Assembly: GCF_000423345.1 (NCBI RefSeq)
Contig: NZ_AUHU01000015.1
Span: 1 to 64,000 of the forward strand
Length of the DNA stretch: 64,000 nucleotides
Direction of reading: 5' to 3'
From: Marinimicrobium agarilyticum DSM 16975
GTDB taxonomy: Bacteria; Pseudomonadota; Gammaproteobacteria; Pseudomonadales; Cellvibrionaceae
Shown here: positions 51,335 through 61,812 of the stretch, piece after piece
Layout of the letters: the number at the start of each line of letters is the position of its first letter
Position numbering within the stretch: the stretch's first letter is position 1
The notes under the pieces: generated by a model
What the model was told of the DNA's origin: nothing
What the model saw: the letters and a program-made list of their open reading frames with translations, nothing else
Databases searched by the model: none
Position numbers and translations under genes: made by a program

Positions 51335-52369
51335 TTAAAAGTTTTCCGGCATTTTGGCTTTTTCGCGGGCGATCTCGCGGGAGACCAGACGGCGCGCCAC
51401 CATGTCCGCCAGGCACTGGTCCATGGTCTGCATGCCGAGCGAGGCCCCGGTCTGGATGGCCGAGTACATCTGGGCCACCTTGTCTTCGCGAATCAGGTTG
51501 CGAATGGCGGAGGTGCCGCGCATGATCTCGTGCGCCGCTACCCGACCGCCACCGTTTTTCTTCAGCAGGGTCTGGGAGACCACCGCCTGCAGCGACTCGG
51601 ACAGCATTGAGCGCACCATGGATTTTTCGTTGGCCGGGAATACGTCTACCACCCGGTCGATGGTTTTCGCCGCCGAGGTGGTGTGCAGCGTGCCAAACAC
51701 CAAGTGGCCTGTTTCGGCCGCCGTCAGCGCCAGCCGGATGGTCTCCAGGTCACGCAATTCGCCCACCAGAATGATGTCCGGGTCTTCCCGCAAGGCAGAG
51801 CGCAGGGCTTCGGAGAAGCCGTGGGTATCGCGGTGGACTTCCCGCTGGTTGACCAGGCACTTTTTGCTCTCGTGCACAAATTCGATCGGGTCCTCAATGG
51901 TGAGGATGTGCTCGTATTTGTTATCGTTGATGTAGTCCATCATCGCGGCCAACGTGGTGGACTTACCCGAACCGGTCGGGCCGGTAACCAGGACCAGGCC
52001 GCGGGGAACCGCGCAGATGTCGCGAAAGACATTGCCCATCCCCAACTCTTCCATGGTCAGCACTTTTGAGGGAATGGTCCGGAAGACGGCGCCGGCACCA
52101 CGGTTCTGGTTAAAGGCGTTCACACGGAAACGGGCGACACCGGGAACCTCGAACGAGAAGTCGGTTTCCAGGAACTCTTCAAAGTCCTTGCGCTGCTTGT
52201 CATTCATTATTTCGTAGATCAAACTATGCACCTGCTTGTGCTCCATGGGCGGCAGATTGATGCGCCGCACATCGCCATCCACGCGGATCATGGGAGGCAA
52301 GCCCGCGGAAAGGTGCAAGTCTGAAGCGCCCTGTTTAGCGCTGAAGGCAAGAAGTTCCGTAATATCCAT
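51335..52369 (-). CDS. pilT: Type IV pilus retraction ATPase, PilT
   Basis: 344-residue hexameric ATPase with Walker A LVTGPTGSGKSTTLAAMM, Asp box LTIEDPIEFVHESKKC, Walker B DIILVGELRDLET, His box FGTLHTTSAAKTIDR and the PilT-specific AIRNLIRED motif near the C-terminus. It depolymerises pili for twitching motility. Divergent from yggS, as in Pseudomonas. Confidence 0.97.
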   Translation of the reverse strand: MDITELLAFSAKQGASDLHLSAGLPPMIRVDGDVRRINLPPMEHKQVHSLIYEIMNDKQRKDFEEFLETDFSFEVPGVARFRVNAFNQNRGAGAVFRTIPSKVLTMEELGMGNVFRDICAVPRGLVLVTGPTGSGKSTTLAAMMDYINDNKYEHILTIEDPIEFVHESKKCLVNQREVHRDTHGFSEALRSALREDPDIILVGELRDLETIRLALTAAETGHLVFGTLHTTSAAKTIDRVVDVFPANEKSMVRSMLSESLQAVVSQTLLKKNGGGRVAAHEIMRGTSAIRNLIREDKVAQMYSAIQTGASLGMQTMDQCLADMVARRLVSREIAREKAKMPENF

Positions 52370-52481
52370 ACTGCTACCTTGATTGTGTTTCTGTGTGGTT
52401 CCAGTGGCCGCCGAGCGTCCTAATCGGGCGCTCCTCCGCGCTCTCGCTGGCCACCGACAGCATGCCCCAACCGGGACAGAT

Positions 52482-53180
52482 ATGCCAAAGATAGACGAGA
52501 AGCTTCACAATGTCACCGCCCGGCTGATCGCGGCCGCCGAAATGGCCGGGCGCGATCCCGCCCACGTCGGTCTGGTAGCGGTCAGCAAAACCCAGCCCGC
52601 CGACGCGGTCGAGGCCGCCTACCGCGCAGGCCAACGGCGATTCGGTGAGAACTACCTGCAGGAGGCGCTGGACAAACAGGCCGCCCTGGCGGAACTCACC
52701 GAGCTGGAATGGCACTTTATCGGCCCGATACAATCGAACAAGACCCGGGCGATTGCCGAGCATTTCCAGTGGGTTCACAGCGTGGACCGGGAAAAAATCG
52801 CCCGTCGACTGAGCGAACAGCGCCCGGAATCACTGCCTCCTTTGCAAGTGTGTCTGCAGGTGAACCTGGACGATGAGCAGAGCAAATCCGGTGTGACCCT
52901 CGCGGCACTGCCCGAACTCGCACGGGCCGTGTATGCTTTGCCACGCCTGCAGTTGCGAGGGCTGATGGCGATACCCGCCCCACGGGAGACACGGGTCGAA
53001 CAGCGGGCGAGCTTTGCCCGCCTGCGCACGGCGCTGGAGGCGCTGCGCGCAGACGATATGGTGGTGGATACGCTGTCCATGGGTATGTCCGCCGACCTGG
53101 AAGCCGCCGTCGCCGAGGGGGCCACGCTGGTGAGAGTGGGTACCGACATTTTCGGGCCCCGCCAGACGCCATCAGGCTGA
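52482..53180 (+). CDS. yggS: PLP-binding protein YggS
   Basis: The ATG at 52482 gives 232 residues; the open frame upstream is unlikely to be translated. TIM-barrel PLP-homeostasis protein (YggS/PROSC): Lys that binds PLP in VGLVAVSKTQP, then RFGENYLQEAL, WHFIGPIQSNKTR and LSMGMSADLEAAV. It buffers free PLP in the cytosol. Starts the conserved yggS-proC-yggT run. Confidence 0.95.
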   Translation: MPKIDEKLHNVTARLIAAAEMAGRDPAHVGLVAVSKTQPADAVEAAYRAGQRRFGENYLQEALDKQAALAELTELEWHFIGPIQSNKTRAIAEHFQWVHSVDREKIARRLSEQRPESLPPLQVCLQVNLDDEQSKSGVTLAALPELARAVYALPRLQLRGLMAIPAPRETRVEQRASFARLRTALEALRADDMVVDTLSMGMSADLEAAVAEGATLVRVGTDIFGPRQTPSG

Positions 53181-53229
53181 CGACAACGCCGGAACAGGCA
53201 CTTACGCAAGACCCAACACAGGAACAGGT

Positions 53230-54057
53230 ATGACCGAACCGCATTACCCCAAACTCGCTTTTATCGGCGCCGGCAACATGGCCCGCAGCATCATCGGTGG
53301 TCTGGTTCAGGAGGGCTATCCGGCCGATCGGATTCGCGCCAGCGACCGCAACGAAGAAACCCTCGCCCGCCTGAGCGACGATTTCGGCACTGGCGCGGGA
53401 GACAACCACGATGTTTCACAATGGGCGGAGGTCATTGTGTTGGCGGTGAAGCCACAAGTGATGAAAACCGTCGCAGAAGACCTGCAGCCCAACCTGAAGC
53501 ACCGCCCGCTGCTGATCTCCATCGCCGCCGGAGTCGACGGCCATAGCCTCGGCCGGTGGCTGGGGGAGGATCAAGCCATCGTCCGCTGCATGCCCAACAC
53601 GCCCTCCTTGGTAAAAGCGGGCGCCAGCGGACTCTATGCCAACCGCCACACGACCGAGACGCAGCGCCAACAGGCCGAAAGCATCATGGCGGCGGTCAGC
53701 CGAGTACAATGGCTCGACGACGAAGCGCTGATGGACGCCGTCACGGCGGTCTCGGGTTCCGGGCCGGCCTATTTCTTCTTGGTGATGGAATCCATGATCG
53801 ACGCGGGCGTAAAGCTTGGGCTCGAGCGTCAGGCAGCGACCGAGCTGACCCTGCAGACGGCCCTGGGGGCCGCGACCCTGGCGCAGAGCAGCGATGTCGG
53901 CGTGGATGAACTGCGCCGCCGGGTAATGTCACCAGGGGGCACCACCGAAGCCGCGATTGCCTCGTTCGAACAGGATAAACTGCGCGAGATTTTTCAAAGC
54001 GCCATGACCGCCTGCGCCGAGCGCTCCGCCGAGCTGGCCCGCGAACTGGGCCAGTAA
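53230..54057 (+). CDS. proC: Pyrroline-5-carboxylate reductase
   Basis: 275 residues. N-terminal NAD(P)-binding FIGAGNMARSIIGGLV, middle RCMPNTPSLVKAGASGLY, and C-terminal dimerisation helix with VSGSGPAYFFLVMESMIDAG and SPGGTTEAAI. It reduces P5C to proline. Sits 49 bases after yggS and 27 before yggT. Confidence 0.97.
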   Translation: MTEPHYPKLAFIGAGNMARSIIGGLVQEGYPADRIRASDRNEETLARLSDDFGTGAGDNHDVSQWAEVIVLAVKPQVMKTVAEDLQPNLKHRPLLISIAAGVDGHSLGRWLGEDQAIVRCMPNTPSLVKAGASGLYANRHTTETQRQQAESIMAAVSRVQWLDDEALMDAVTAVSGSGPAYFFLVMESMIDAGVKLGLERQAATELTLQTALGAATLAQSSDVGVDELRRRVMSPGGTTEAAIASFEQDKLREIFQSAMTACAERSAELARELGQ

Positions 54058-54084
54058 ACGATTTGACCTGCGAGAGGAAACGCC

Positions 54085-54678
54085 ATGTCCACCTCGGCTG
54101 AAATTGCCATTTACGTCATCCGGACCCTGGGTTCGCTGTACCTGCTTATGATCCTACTGCGCTTTTTGTTCCAGCTGGTCAGAGCGGACTTCTACAACCC
54201 CATTTCACAGTTTGTGGCCAAAGCCACCAACCCGCTGCTGTTGCCCTTACGCAAAGTGATCCCCGGCGTCTTCGGGGTCGACCTGGCGGCGCTGGTGTTG
54301 GCGCTGGCGGTTCAGTGGCTATTGCTCCAACTGGTACTGGTGATTATCGGACAGGGCTTTCTCAACCCCTTGGCCACTATCACCTGGTCCGCCATCGGGT
54401 TGCTATCAATGGTGCTTTCCATCTATTTCTGGTGCCTGATCATCTCCATCATTGCCAGTTGGGTAGCCCCGTTCAGCCAGAATCCGGCCCTGATTCTGGT
54501 GCGGCAATTGGTGGCGCCGGTCATGGCGCCTTTCCAGAAGCTCATACCTCCCCTGGGCGGCATTGACATCACACCAATCTTCGCTTTCATGGTGCTTCAC
54601 ATTCTGAATGGCTACTTGGTACCCGCTTTGGCCCGTTCGGTTGGAATGATCATTTCTCCCAACCTGTTTGTCATGTAA
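54085..54678 (+). CDS. yggT: YggT-family membrane protein
   Basis: GAGGAAA lies before the ATG; 197 residues with two repeated YGGT domains, each with two hydrophobic helices. In the first, LLRFLFQLVRADFYNPISQF is diagnostic; in the second, APFSQNPALILVRQLVAPVM and IPPLGGIDITPIFAFM. Integral inner-membrane protein of unsettled function, placed next to proC in most gammaproteobacteria. Confidence 0.93.
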   Translation: MSTSAEIAIYVIRTLGSLYLLMILLRFLFQLVRADFYNPISQFVAKATNPLLLPLRKVIPGVFGVDLAALVLALAVQWLLLQLVLVIIGQGFLNPLATITWSAIGLLSMVLSIYFWCLIISIIASWVAPFSQNPALILVRQLVAPVMAPFQKLIPPLGGIDITPIFAFMVLHILNGYLVPALARSVGMIISPNLFVM

Positions 54679-54712
54679 TTCATTTTTTAAGGTTTCCAGC
54701 AACCGCTTATCC

Positions 54713-54732
54713 GCGCCAGCGCCCGCTGGCGC
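54713..54732. terminator. GC-rich hairpin after yggT
   Basis: GCGCCAGC (54713-54720), GCCC loop and GCTGGCGC (54725-54732) form a perfect 8-base stem 35 bases after the yggT stop. No T-run follows. Confidence 0.45.
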
Positions 54733-54827
54733 TGTCCGGGGCTGGCAATAACGAAAGAACCAGTGTCAAATAGCCTGCCACTAAATATATAACAATTTCT
54801 CAACGCGTCAGGACACAGAGCTACTTT

Positions 54828-56822
54828 ATGGACACCCGAGCACTGTATCGGCATATGAGCCACTACCACCTCTGGCGGCAGGACCTGGGCCAGCGGTTGC
54901 GTCGATTTGAACACTGGATCAAAAACCACGGCCTGGTCAGCGACGAGGTCCGCCAATGCCTGACTCAGGCCCGCCAACTGCTGGGAGACAACAGCTTTAC
55001 GCTGGTCTGTGTGGGAGAGTTTTCCCGCGGTAAAACCGAGCTGATCAACGCCCTGCTGATGGACGAACGAGGCCAGCGCACGCTGCCCTCCAACCCCGGG
55101 CGCACCACCATGTGCCCGACGGAAATCTACTGCGACACCGAACGCCCCAACTGCCTGCAGCTCCTGCCCATTGAAACCCGCCGCAGCAAAGCCGGCCTGG
55201 AACGTTTCAAACGCATTCCCCAGAACTGGGTGAAACTGCCGCTCGACCCGGACGACCCGGAGGCGATGAGAAATACCCTGAACGAGGTGTCGGCGAGCCG
55301 CTGGGTCTCGGTGGATGAGGCCCGCCACCTGGGTTTTGAGATTACCGAAAACTCCGAGCGCAACGAACGCGGGGAGATCGCCATCCCCCGATGGCGTCAC
55401 GCCATGATCAGCCTGGACCACCCGCTGTTGCGCCGCGGACTGAGAATTGTCGATACCCCGGGGCTGAATGCATTGGGTAACGAGCCGGAGCTGACCTTGA
55501 GGGTACTGCCCCGCGCCCAGGCCATCGTTTTCCTGCTCTCCGCCGACGCCGGTGTCACCGCGAGCGATATGGCGCTCTGGCGCGAACACATACAGAACCT
55601 CAGCCGGGAAAGAGGCAGTGCCGTACTTACCCTGCTCAACAAGGTAGACAGCCTCTGGGATGACCTGCAGTCGCCCGAGCAAGTGACCGCCAACATTGAA
55701 TCTTTGCGCTTGTTGACCGCACGTCAACTCGAACTGAGCCCGGAGCAGGTCCTGCCTCTTTCGGCCAAGCAGGCGCTGATCGGGCGTGCCAAAAGGGATC
55801 CGGCGCGCATCGCCCAGAGTGGCTTTGAGCGGCTGGAGCGCGCCCTCGCGGAAACCGTAGAGCGCAGCCGGCAACAGCTCGCGGGCCAGCGGCTGGTAAC
55901 CGACAGTCAGTCCATGATCGAGAACGTCTATAACAGCCTGAAGGGACGTCTCGCCGATGCCGAACAGGAACTGCTACTGATACGGGGCAGCCGCACCGAG
56001 GACAACGACGAACTGCTCACCCGGCGCCGGGATATCATCCGACAGAAGCACCGCCAGTTTCACAAACAGGCGCTGTCGCTGCGCACCAGCCAGATGATGA
56101 TCGACAAACAACGGCCCACCCTGATGGAAATCATCAGCCCGCAAAGGCTCTCACAGGAGATTGATCAGACCCGCCAGCGCCTGGACCAGAGCTGGACCAC
56201 GGTGGGCCTGTCCCGGGGGATGGCCTCCCTGTTTGAGTGGCTGGATCACCAGATGGGCCACCTTGAGCAGGAAGTGGATCGTACCAACCGCGTGCTGGAT
56301 TCAATTTATCAACGGCCGGAAAACACCGAAGACCAGGCCCAACGGCAAAGCAGCTACCGTCTCAGCCTGGCGGAGGAGCGGCGTAAGCTGCGCCAGCTCA
56401 ACCAGCGGGCCGATCAGTTCCGCGCCGCGCTGGACAGCGTGCTGAGCCTGAAAGGCCCCCTCATTCAACGCTTTATCGGGACCCTGGTTCAGGAAGCTCG
56501 AGACCTGTGGCAAGGCCTGTACCAGACCATTGATCACTGGCTCAAGCAGGCGCTGGTCCCTCTGTTTCAACACAACCAGTATCAACGCCAACTGCTCGAA
56601 CACCACATGCTGCGCCTGAGCCGCTTGCGCCAGGAACAGCGCGGCCAAACCGAGCAGGTCCAGACTCTGAAAGACAACATCGACCAGATGACCGCCGCCC
56701 TCAATGCGCTGGACCCATTGTGTAAGGAGCTTCACCGCCCCACGCCCTCTTCCGAGGAGGACGGGTCCGTGGTCTACCTGGAGCGCGCTCGGCAGGCTCA
56801 GCGGGCGACGCAGACAATATAA
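54828..56822 (+). CDS. Dynamin-family large GTPase
   Basis: 664 residues. The P-loop [15 protein letters not shown] (about 66-80) is the bacterial-dynamin GxFSxGKS/T form. G2 lies in [11 protein letters not shown]3 in [11 protein letters not shown] (about 205) and G4 in [10 protein letters not shown]. The C-terminal half is long coiled coil (RREREI- and LEQEVDR-like heptads) without clear membrane helices. Bacterial dynamin-like proteins remodel or protect membranes; a role here is inferred only from architecture. Located between yggT and metX on the same strand. Confidence 0.85.
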   Translation: MDTRALYRHMSHYHLWRQDLGQRLRRFEHWIKNHGLVSDEVRQCLTQARQLLGDNSFTLVCVGEFSRGKTELINALLMDERGQRTLPSNPGRTTMCPTEIYCDTERPNCLQLLPIETRRSKAGLERFKRIPQNWVKLPLDPDDPEAMRNTLNEVSASRWVSVDEARHLGFEITENSERNERGEIAIPRWRHAMISLDHPLLRRGLRIVDTPGLNALGNEPELTLRVLPRAQAIVFLLSADAGVTASDMALWREHIQNLSRERGSAVLTLLNKVDSLWDDLQSPEQVTANIESLRLLTARQLELSPEQVLPLSAKQALIGRAKRDPARIAQSGFERLERALAETVERSRQQLAGQRLVTDSQSMIENVYNSLKGRLADAEQELLLIRGSRTEDNDELLTRRRDIIRQKHRQFHKQALSLRTSQMMIDKQRPTLMEIISPQRLSQEIDQTRQRLDQSWTTVGLSRGMASLFEWLDHQMGHLEQEVDRTNRVLDSIYQRPENTEDQAQRQSSYRLSLAEERRKLRQLNQRADQFRAALDSVLSLKGPLIQRFIGTLVQEARDLWQGLYQTIDHWLKQALVPLFQHNQYQRQLLEHHMLRLSRLRQEQRGQTEQVQTLKDNIDQMTAALNALDPLCKELHRPTPSSEEDGSVVYLERARQAQRATQTI

Positions 56823-56910
56823 ACGTAAGACCGCGGCAAGAAACTTGCAGCCACCGGGGCGCGACCTTAGACTTGCGGGTTTGATAAAGAGCCCGAGACT
56901 GAGATTGCCA

Positions 56911-58080
56911 ATGCCCGAGACCCTGCCCGACGACTCAGTGGGTCTGGTGACCCCCCAGACACAGGAATTCACTGAGCCGCTCCCCCTGGCCTGCGGCACC
57001 ACGCTCGATCGCCACGAGCTGGTGTACGAAACCTACGGCACGCTCAATGCCGACGGGTCCAACGCCGTTCTGATCTGCCACGCGCTGTCCGGCAATCACC
57101 ACGCGGCGGGCTACCACAGCATGGAGGACCGAAAACCGGGCTGGTGGGACAACTACATCGGACCGGGAAAGGCCATCGATACCAACCAGTTCTTCGTGGT
57201 ATGCCCCAACAACCTCGGTGGCTGCAGCGGCTCTACCGGCCCGGGCAGCACCAACCCGGCCACCGGCAAGCCCTGGGGCCCGGACTTTCCCATGTTGCGG
57301 GTACGCGACTGGGTGGAAAGCCAGGCCCTACTGGCGGATGCACTCGGCATCCGGTGCTGGGCCGCCGTGGTCGGGGGCAGCCTGGGCGGCATGCAGGTGA
57401 TGCGTTGGGCTCTGGAGTATCCGGACCGGTTGCGCCACGCGGTGGTCATCGCCTCCGCCATGAAACTGAGCGCGCAGAACATTGCCTTTAACGAAACCGC
57501 CCGCCAGGCCATCATGTCCGATCCGAACTTCCACGACGGCCGCTACCTGGAGCTGGATACAGTCCCCAAAAGCGGCCTGGCCGTGGCCCGTATGATCGGC
57601 CACATCACCTATCTGTCGGATTACGCCATGGGCAAGAAATTCGGCCGGGAACTGCGCAGCGGCAGCTTTCTGCGTGGGCAGTACGATCCGGTGGAGTTTC
57701 AGGTGGAGAGCTACCTGCGCTACCAGGGCGACAGTTTTGCCAACAACTTCGATGCCAACAGTTACATCCTGATTACCCGGGCGCTGGATTATTTTGACCT
57801 GGCCCGGGAGTACGACGATGACCCGGTGAAGGCCTTCAAGGAAGCGCAGTGTAAGTTCTTCGTGGTCTCGTTCAGCAGCGACTGGCGCTTCTCGCCCCAG
57901 CGTTCCCGGGAGATCGTCGATGCCCTGCTCGGAGCGCAGCAACCGGTGACCTACACCGCCATCGACTCGCCCTATGGCCACGACGCCTTCCTGCTGCCCA
58001 GCGAACGCTACCGGGAAGCCTTTACCCGATATATGGCGGGCATCGCCCGAGAAGCACAACCAACGGGGGAGCCAGCATGA
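56911..58080 (+). CDS. metX: Homoserine O-acyltransferase MetX
   Basis: The ATG at 56911 gives 389 residues; an open stretch upstream overlaps the GTPase gene. Alpha/beta-hydrolase with [14 protein letters not shown], catalytic Ser in [13 protein letters not shown] (about residue 156), Asp in the SSDWRF region and His in [11 protein letters not shown]. It acylates homoserine in methionine synthesis; the Pseudomonas homologue uses succinyl-CoA. The stop overlaps the metW start (ATGA). Confidence 0.95.
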   Translation: MPETLPDDSVGLVTPQTQEFTEPLPLACGTTLDRHELVYETYGTLNADGSNAVLICHALSGNHHAAGYHSMEDRKPGWWDNYIGPGKAIDTNQFFVVCPNNLGGCSGSTGPGSTNPATGKPWGPDFPMLRVRDWVESQALLADALGIRCWAAVVGGSLGGMQVMRWALEYPDRLRHAVVIASAMKLSAQNIAFNETARQAIMSDPNFHDGRYLELDTVPKSGLAVARMIGHITYLSDYAMGKKFGRELRSGSFLRGQYDPVEFQVESYLRYQGDSFANNFDANSYILITRALDYFDLAREYDDDPVKAFKEAQCKFFVVSFSSDWRFSPQRSREIVDALLGAQQPVTYTAIDSPYGHDAFLLPSERYREAFTRYMAGIAREAQPTGEPA

Positions 58081-58691
58081 ACGGCCCAGCCATGCGCCTT
58101 GATCAGACTGAAATTCAGCACTGGATTGCCGACGGCAGCCGCATTCTCGACCTGGGCTGTGGTGACGGCACCCTGCTGCAATACTTGCAGGACACCAAAA
58201 ACGCCAGTGGCTATGGGCTGGAAATCGGTGCTGACCAGATCAACGCCTGTATCGACAAAGGCCTGAACGTCATCGAGCAGAACCTGGATGACGGGCTGGG
58301 GAACTTCGCCGACCACAGTTTTGACACCGTGATCATGGCTCAGGCCATCCAGACCATGCATTACCCCCACCGGGTACTGGATGAAATGCTGAGGGTAGGC
58401 AAGGAGTGTATCGTCACCTTTCCCAACTTCGGTCACTGGAAGGCCCGCTGGCACCTGACCGTGCGCGGGCGCATGCCGGTCTCTGACCTGCTGCCCTACG
58501 AGTGGTACGACACCCCCAACATCCACTTCTGTACCTTTCGGGACTTTGAAGTGCTCTGCCGGGAAAAAGGCATCACCGTATTGCACCGGCAGGTGGTGAA
58601 CGAGCAGTCACCGAACTTTTTGAAAGACTTATCGCCCAATCTCTTTGGCGAAACGGCCATTTACCACCTGTGCCGGGGAGAGAACGGCTAA
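58077..58691 (+). CDS. metW: Methionine biosynthesis protein MetW
   Basis: 204-residue class I SAM-methyltransferase-like protein: [28 protein letters not shown] and [13 protein letters not shown]. MetW associates with MetX and is required for its activity in several proteobacteria. The metX-metW overlap of four bases indicates coupled translation and roughly equal amounts. Confidence 0.94.
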   Translation: MNGPAMRLDQTEIQHWIADGSRILDLGCGDGTLLQYLQDTKNASGYGLEIGADQINACIDKGLNVIEQNLDDGLGNFADHSFDTVIMAQAIQTMHYPHRVLDEMLRVGKECIVTFPNFGHWKARWHLTVRGRMPVSDLLPYEWYDTPNIHFCTFRDFEVLCREKGITVLHRQVVNEQSPNFLKDLSPNLFGETAIYHLCRGENG

Positions 58692-58737
58692 GGCTCGCCC
58701 TTTTGCGCCACCACCCACCGAAACCGGGAGTCACCCC

Positions 58738-60216
58738 ATGGGAACGCGACAACCGTTCGGCCTCTATAACATCCGCACGGCATTGCTGGCCTTTGTGCTC
58801 GCCCCGTTTTTGCTGGTGATGGTGATTACCGCCGGCTTCAGCCTGCAGCAGCTCGAGCAGGCCGCCGAGGAGGGCATGGAGGAAGAGATCGAGCTGATTG
58901 CCCGCTCCATTCGCCGCCCATTGAGCTACGCGCTGGAAAACGGCCATATGGAAACCCTGCGCCGGACGGTGACCTCTGCCGGCGACATCGGCCGGGTTTA
59001 TGGCGTTTACGTGTACGACGAAAACGGCGAGCGCATTACCGCCCAGGGGCCCAGTCAGGTCCAGGTCCCCGATTTCAAAGCCGCCGATCTTGCCTCCCGG
59101 GGGAGCGAGCAGAGCGCCTTCGAGGAGATTGACGGCGAGGCAATCTTTTCCTATTTCATGCCGCTGTCCGACAGCGGTGGCCAGATCAATGGTCTGCTCC
59201 AGGTCACCCGCCGAGGCAGTGATTTCGTGCAGCAGATCCGCGCCTTCCGCACGCAAGCGATTGCGGTGTTGTCCGGCTCGGCACTACTTGTTCTGCTGCT
59301 GGTATGGGTTGGCTATCAGCGCGCGATCGGTCGCCACATCCAGGGGATGGGCTCGGGCATGGCTTTGGTCGCCAGCGGCGATCGGGGCCACCGCCTGACC
59401 ACTCAAGGACCGACCGAGCTGCGCTATCTGGCCCAGGGCATCAACCGTATGCTCGACAGTATCGTCGCCTCGGAGCGGGAGATCAGCACCCGGCGCGAAC
59501 GCGAATATCAGCTCAAGAATCAGCTCTACCAGGCGGAGAAACTGGCCGCAATCGGCCGTTTTGCTGCCGGTGTTGCGCACGAGCTGGGCACCCCGTTGAG
59601 CGTGGCCGACGGCAAAGCCCAGCGGGCGCTGCGCAAACTGCCCGAGGAGCAGGCGCCACCGCTGCAGGACATTCGCCAACAACTCCAACGGATGGAGCGG
59701 ATTATTCGACAGTTGATGGATTTCGCCCGCCCCGTCACCCCCGAGCGCCGCGAAATCCGCCTGCATGAGATGATTCAGTCGTCTCTGCAACAAGTGGAGG
59801 GGGAACGCCAGAAAGAAGGCGTCACCCTGGAGACCCGCCCCCCGGATCAACGCTGCCCCCCCATCAACGCCGATCGCCTTCGCCTTGAACAGGCGCTGAT
59901 CAACCTGCTGCGCAATGGCATTCAGGCAACCCCAGGCGGGCGGGTGCGGCTGAGCTGGCACTGCACGGCCGACCAGGCCCACCTAATCGTTGAGGACGAC
60001 GGACCCGGCATTGATGAAAGCATCCGCTCACAGTTGCTGGAACCCTTTGTCACCACCAAACCCGTGGGCGTGGGTACCGGCCTCGGCCTGGCGGTGGTCA
60101 ACGCCGTCATTACCGAGCACGGCGGGCGTATCGACATCGGCACCAGCGAGCTGGGTGGCGCCCGCTTTGACCTTGACCTTCCCCTGAACCGATCCGAGCC
60201 AGGAGCCCGCGAATGA
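58738..60216 (+). CDS. Membrane sensor histidine kinase (partner of the NtrC-type regulator)
   Basis: GGGAG precedes the ATG at 58738; 492 residues. Two membrane helices (about 14-36 and 190-210, ending LLVLLLVWVGYQ) enclose a periplasmic sensor of about 150 residues with VYGVYVYDENGERITAQG. A HAMP linker follows. The H-box AAGVAHELGTPLSV, N-box LLRNGIQATPG and G-boxes DDGPGID and GTGLGLAVV form the kinase. Its stop overlaps the regulator start by four bases. The signal is unknown. Confidence 0.92.
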   Translation: MGTRQPFGLYNIRTALLAFVLAPFLLVMVITAGFSLQQLEQAAEEGMEEEIELIARSIRRPLSYALENGHMETLRRTVTSAGDIGRVYGVYVYDENGERITAQGPSQVQVPDFKAADLASRGSEQSAFEEIDGEAIFSYFMPLSDSGGQINGLLQVTRRGSDFVQQIRAFRTQAIAVLSGSALLVLLLVWVGYQRAIGRHIQGMGSGMALVASGDRGHRLTTQGPTELRYLAQGINRMLDSIVASEREISTRREREYQLKNQLYQAEKLAAIGRFAAGVAHELGTPLSVADGKAQRALRKLPEEQAPPLQDIRQQLQRMERIIRQLMDFARPVTPERREIRLHEMIQSSLQQVEGERQKEGVTLETRPPDQRCPPINADRLRLEQALINLLRNGIQATPGGRVRLSWHCTADQAHLIVEDDGPGIDESIRSQLLEPFVTTKPVGVGTGLGLAVVNAVITEHGGRIDIGTSELGGARFDLDLPLNRSEPGARE

Positions 60217-61595
60217 CCACACCGGCCAGCCCCACCGATATCCTCCTGATTGAGGATGACCCGGACCTGCGACAACTGCTGACGGAAGAATTGACGGACG
60301 CCGGCTACCGCTGTGCCGGCGCCGGGGACCTGGCAGGGGCGCGCCGCTGGCTGGCCGAGGAGGCCCCCAAGCTGGTGGTCAGCGATCTGCACCTGCCCGA
60401 TGGCAACGGGCTGGATATGCTGGAGGAGCTGCGCCAACTGCCGGTGCGGCCCAGCTTCATCGCCATCACCGCCTTTGGCACCATTGATCAGGCGGTCGAT
60501 GCTCTCAAGCGCGGGGCGGATGACTTTCTTACCAAACCCCTGGATCTGGATCACTTCAATCTCTCGATCACCCGTACGCTCCAGCGCCAACAATTGGAGC
60601 AGGAACTGAGCTACTACCGCCGGCTGCTGGAGCAGGGCGAATTCCACGGCATGATCGGGCGCAGCCCGCGTATGCGTCAGCTGTTCACCCAGATCCAGCA
60701 GGTGGCACAGGCCGGCGGCCCGGTGCTGGTCACTGGCGAAAGTGGCGTGGGCAAGGAGCTCGTGGCCCGCGCTATCCACCGAGAGAGCGACCGGCGCGAG
60801 GGCCCCTTCATTGCGATCAATTGCGGCGGCATTGCGGCCAACCTGCTGGAGAGTGAATTGTTCGGCCATGCCGCCGGCGCCTTCACCGGCGCCACCAAGG
60901 CCCGACGCGGGCTGTTTGCGAGTGCCAATGGCGGCACATTGATGCTGGACGAGATTGGCGAAATGCCGATTGAGATGCAATCCAGCCTGCTGCGCATCCT
61001 CCAGGACGGCAAGGTCCGGCCGGTGGGCAGCAATGCCGAACAGAGCCTGGATGTACGCATCATTGCCGCCACCAACCGGGAACTGCCGGAGGATGTGACC
61101 GAGGGGCGCTTTCGGGAAGACCTCTATTACCGGCTGGAAACCTTTGCGCTGGAGGTGCCGCCGCTACGCCAGCGGGGCGACGACCTGGAGCGGTTGATCG
61201 CCCACCTGATTCACCAGTTCAACCAGCGCCGCCAGCAACCGGTGGACGGCCTGAGCACCGAGGCGCTGAACCTGCTCAAGCGCTACTCCTTTCCCGGCAA
61301 TGTGCGCGAGCTGGCCAACATTATCGAGCGCGCGGTGACCTTCTGCACCGACCGACTGATCGGACCCGAACACCTGCCCGAGCGCGTCCATCTCTCGCCC
61401 CCCACCCCGGAGTTGAGCGAGGGCTCCGACTGGCAACCACCCACCACCGGCGGCCAGTTGGTGTCACTGGACAATGTCGAGCGCAGCTACATTCATTACG
61501 TACTCGAACAGGTAGACGGCAATAAAAAGCGAGCCGCCGATATCCTCAATATTGGCCGTCGCACATTGTATCGGTGGCTGGAGACAGATGCCTGA
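60213..61595 (+). CDS. NtrC-family sigma-54-dependent response regulator
   Basis: 460 residues. Receiver domain with acidic DILLIEDDPDL and phospho-Asp in KLVVSDLHLPDGNG. The AAA+ domain has Walker A VTGESGVGKELVARAI, a perfect GAFTGA loop that contacts sigma-54, and Walker B GGTLMLDEIGEM. A Fis-type helix-turn-helix (NKKRAADILNIGRRTLYRWL) ends the protein. A strong sigma-54 promoter lies 140 bases downstream, in front of the DUF4168 gene, and is its obvious local target. Confidence 0.94.
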   Translation: MTTPASPTDILLIEDDPDLRQLLTEELTDAGYRCAGAGDLAGARRWLAEEAPKLVVSDLHLPDGNGLDMLEELRQLPVRPSFIAITAFGTIDQAVDALKRGADDFLTKPLDLDHFNLSITRTLQRQQLEQELSYYRRLLEQGEFHGMIGRSPRMRQLFTQIQQVAQAGGPVLVTGESGVGKELVARAIHRESDRREGPFIAINCGGIAANLLESELFGHAAGAFTGATKARRGLFASANGGTLMLDEIGEMPIEMQSSLLRILQDGKVRPVGSNAEQSLDVRIIAATNRELPEDVTEGRFREDLYYRLETFALEVPPLRQRGDDLERLIAHLIHQFNQRRQQPVDGLSTEALNLLKRYSFPGNVRELANIIERAVTFCTDRLIGPEHLPERVHLSPPTPELSEGSDWQPPTTGGQLVSLDNVERSYIHYVLEQVDGNKKRAADILNIGRRTLYRWLETDA

Positions 61596-61602
61596 GGCTC
61601 AA

Positions 61603-61636
61603 TTTGGCACAGCCGAGGGTGAGTCAAATTGGCACA
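61603..61636 (+). promoter_or_regulatory. Direct repeats upstream of the sigma-54 promoter (candidate activator sites)
   Basis: TTTGGCACA at 61603-61611 and ATTGGCACA at 61628-61636 lie in two direct copies of TCAA-W-TTGGCACA 25 bases apart, starting just after the regulator's stop codon. They are about 100-130 bases upstream of the sigma-54 core, the normal distance for an enhancer-type activator site. Neither has the TTGC needed to be a promoter itself. Confidence 0.45.
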
Positions 61637-61731
61637 TGGGCAGAAACGCACAGTGATTCGGTTCACATCCCCAACCGTTCTACTTTCGAAAAACGCCCTG
61701 TTTTCAGTAGGTTAAGAAACTGCCCCAAGGG

Positions 61732-61746
61732 TGGCACGGGCTTTGC
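61732..61746 (+). promoter_or_regulatory. Sigma-54 (-24/-12) promoter of the DUF4168 gene
   Basis: TGGCAC-GGGCT-TTGC matches the consensus TGGCAC-N5-TTGC exactly. Transcription would start near 61758, about 55 bases before the ATG at 61813. An NtrC-type activator is encoded immediately upstream. Confidence 0.85.
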
Positions 61747-61812
61747 GACAGGACAGGTGAAATAAACGACTCTCCGTTTGAGTCCATTGCAATCAGAAAC
61801 GAGGAGAACACT

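Noticed and set aside
54687-55874. Minus-strand open frame of 395 codons opposite the GTPase gene
   Set aside because: The opposite strand has clear G-motifs; this frame shows none and lacks a plausible start context.
56823-56910. SAM-responsive riboswitch before metX
   Set aside because: Only 88 bases separate the genes and no paired elements typical of SAM riboswitches are seen.
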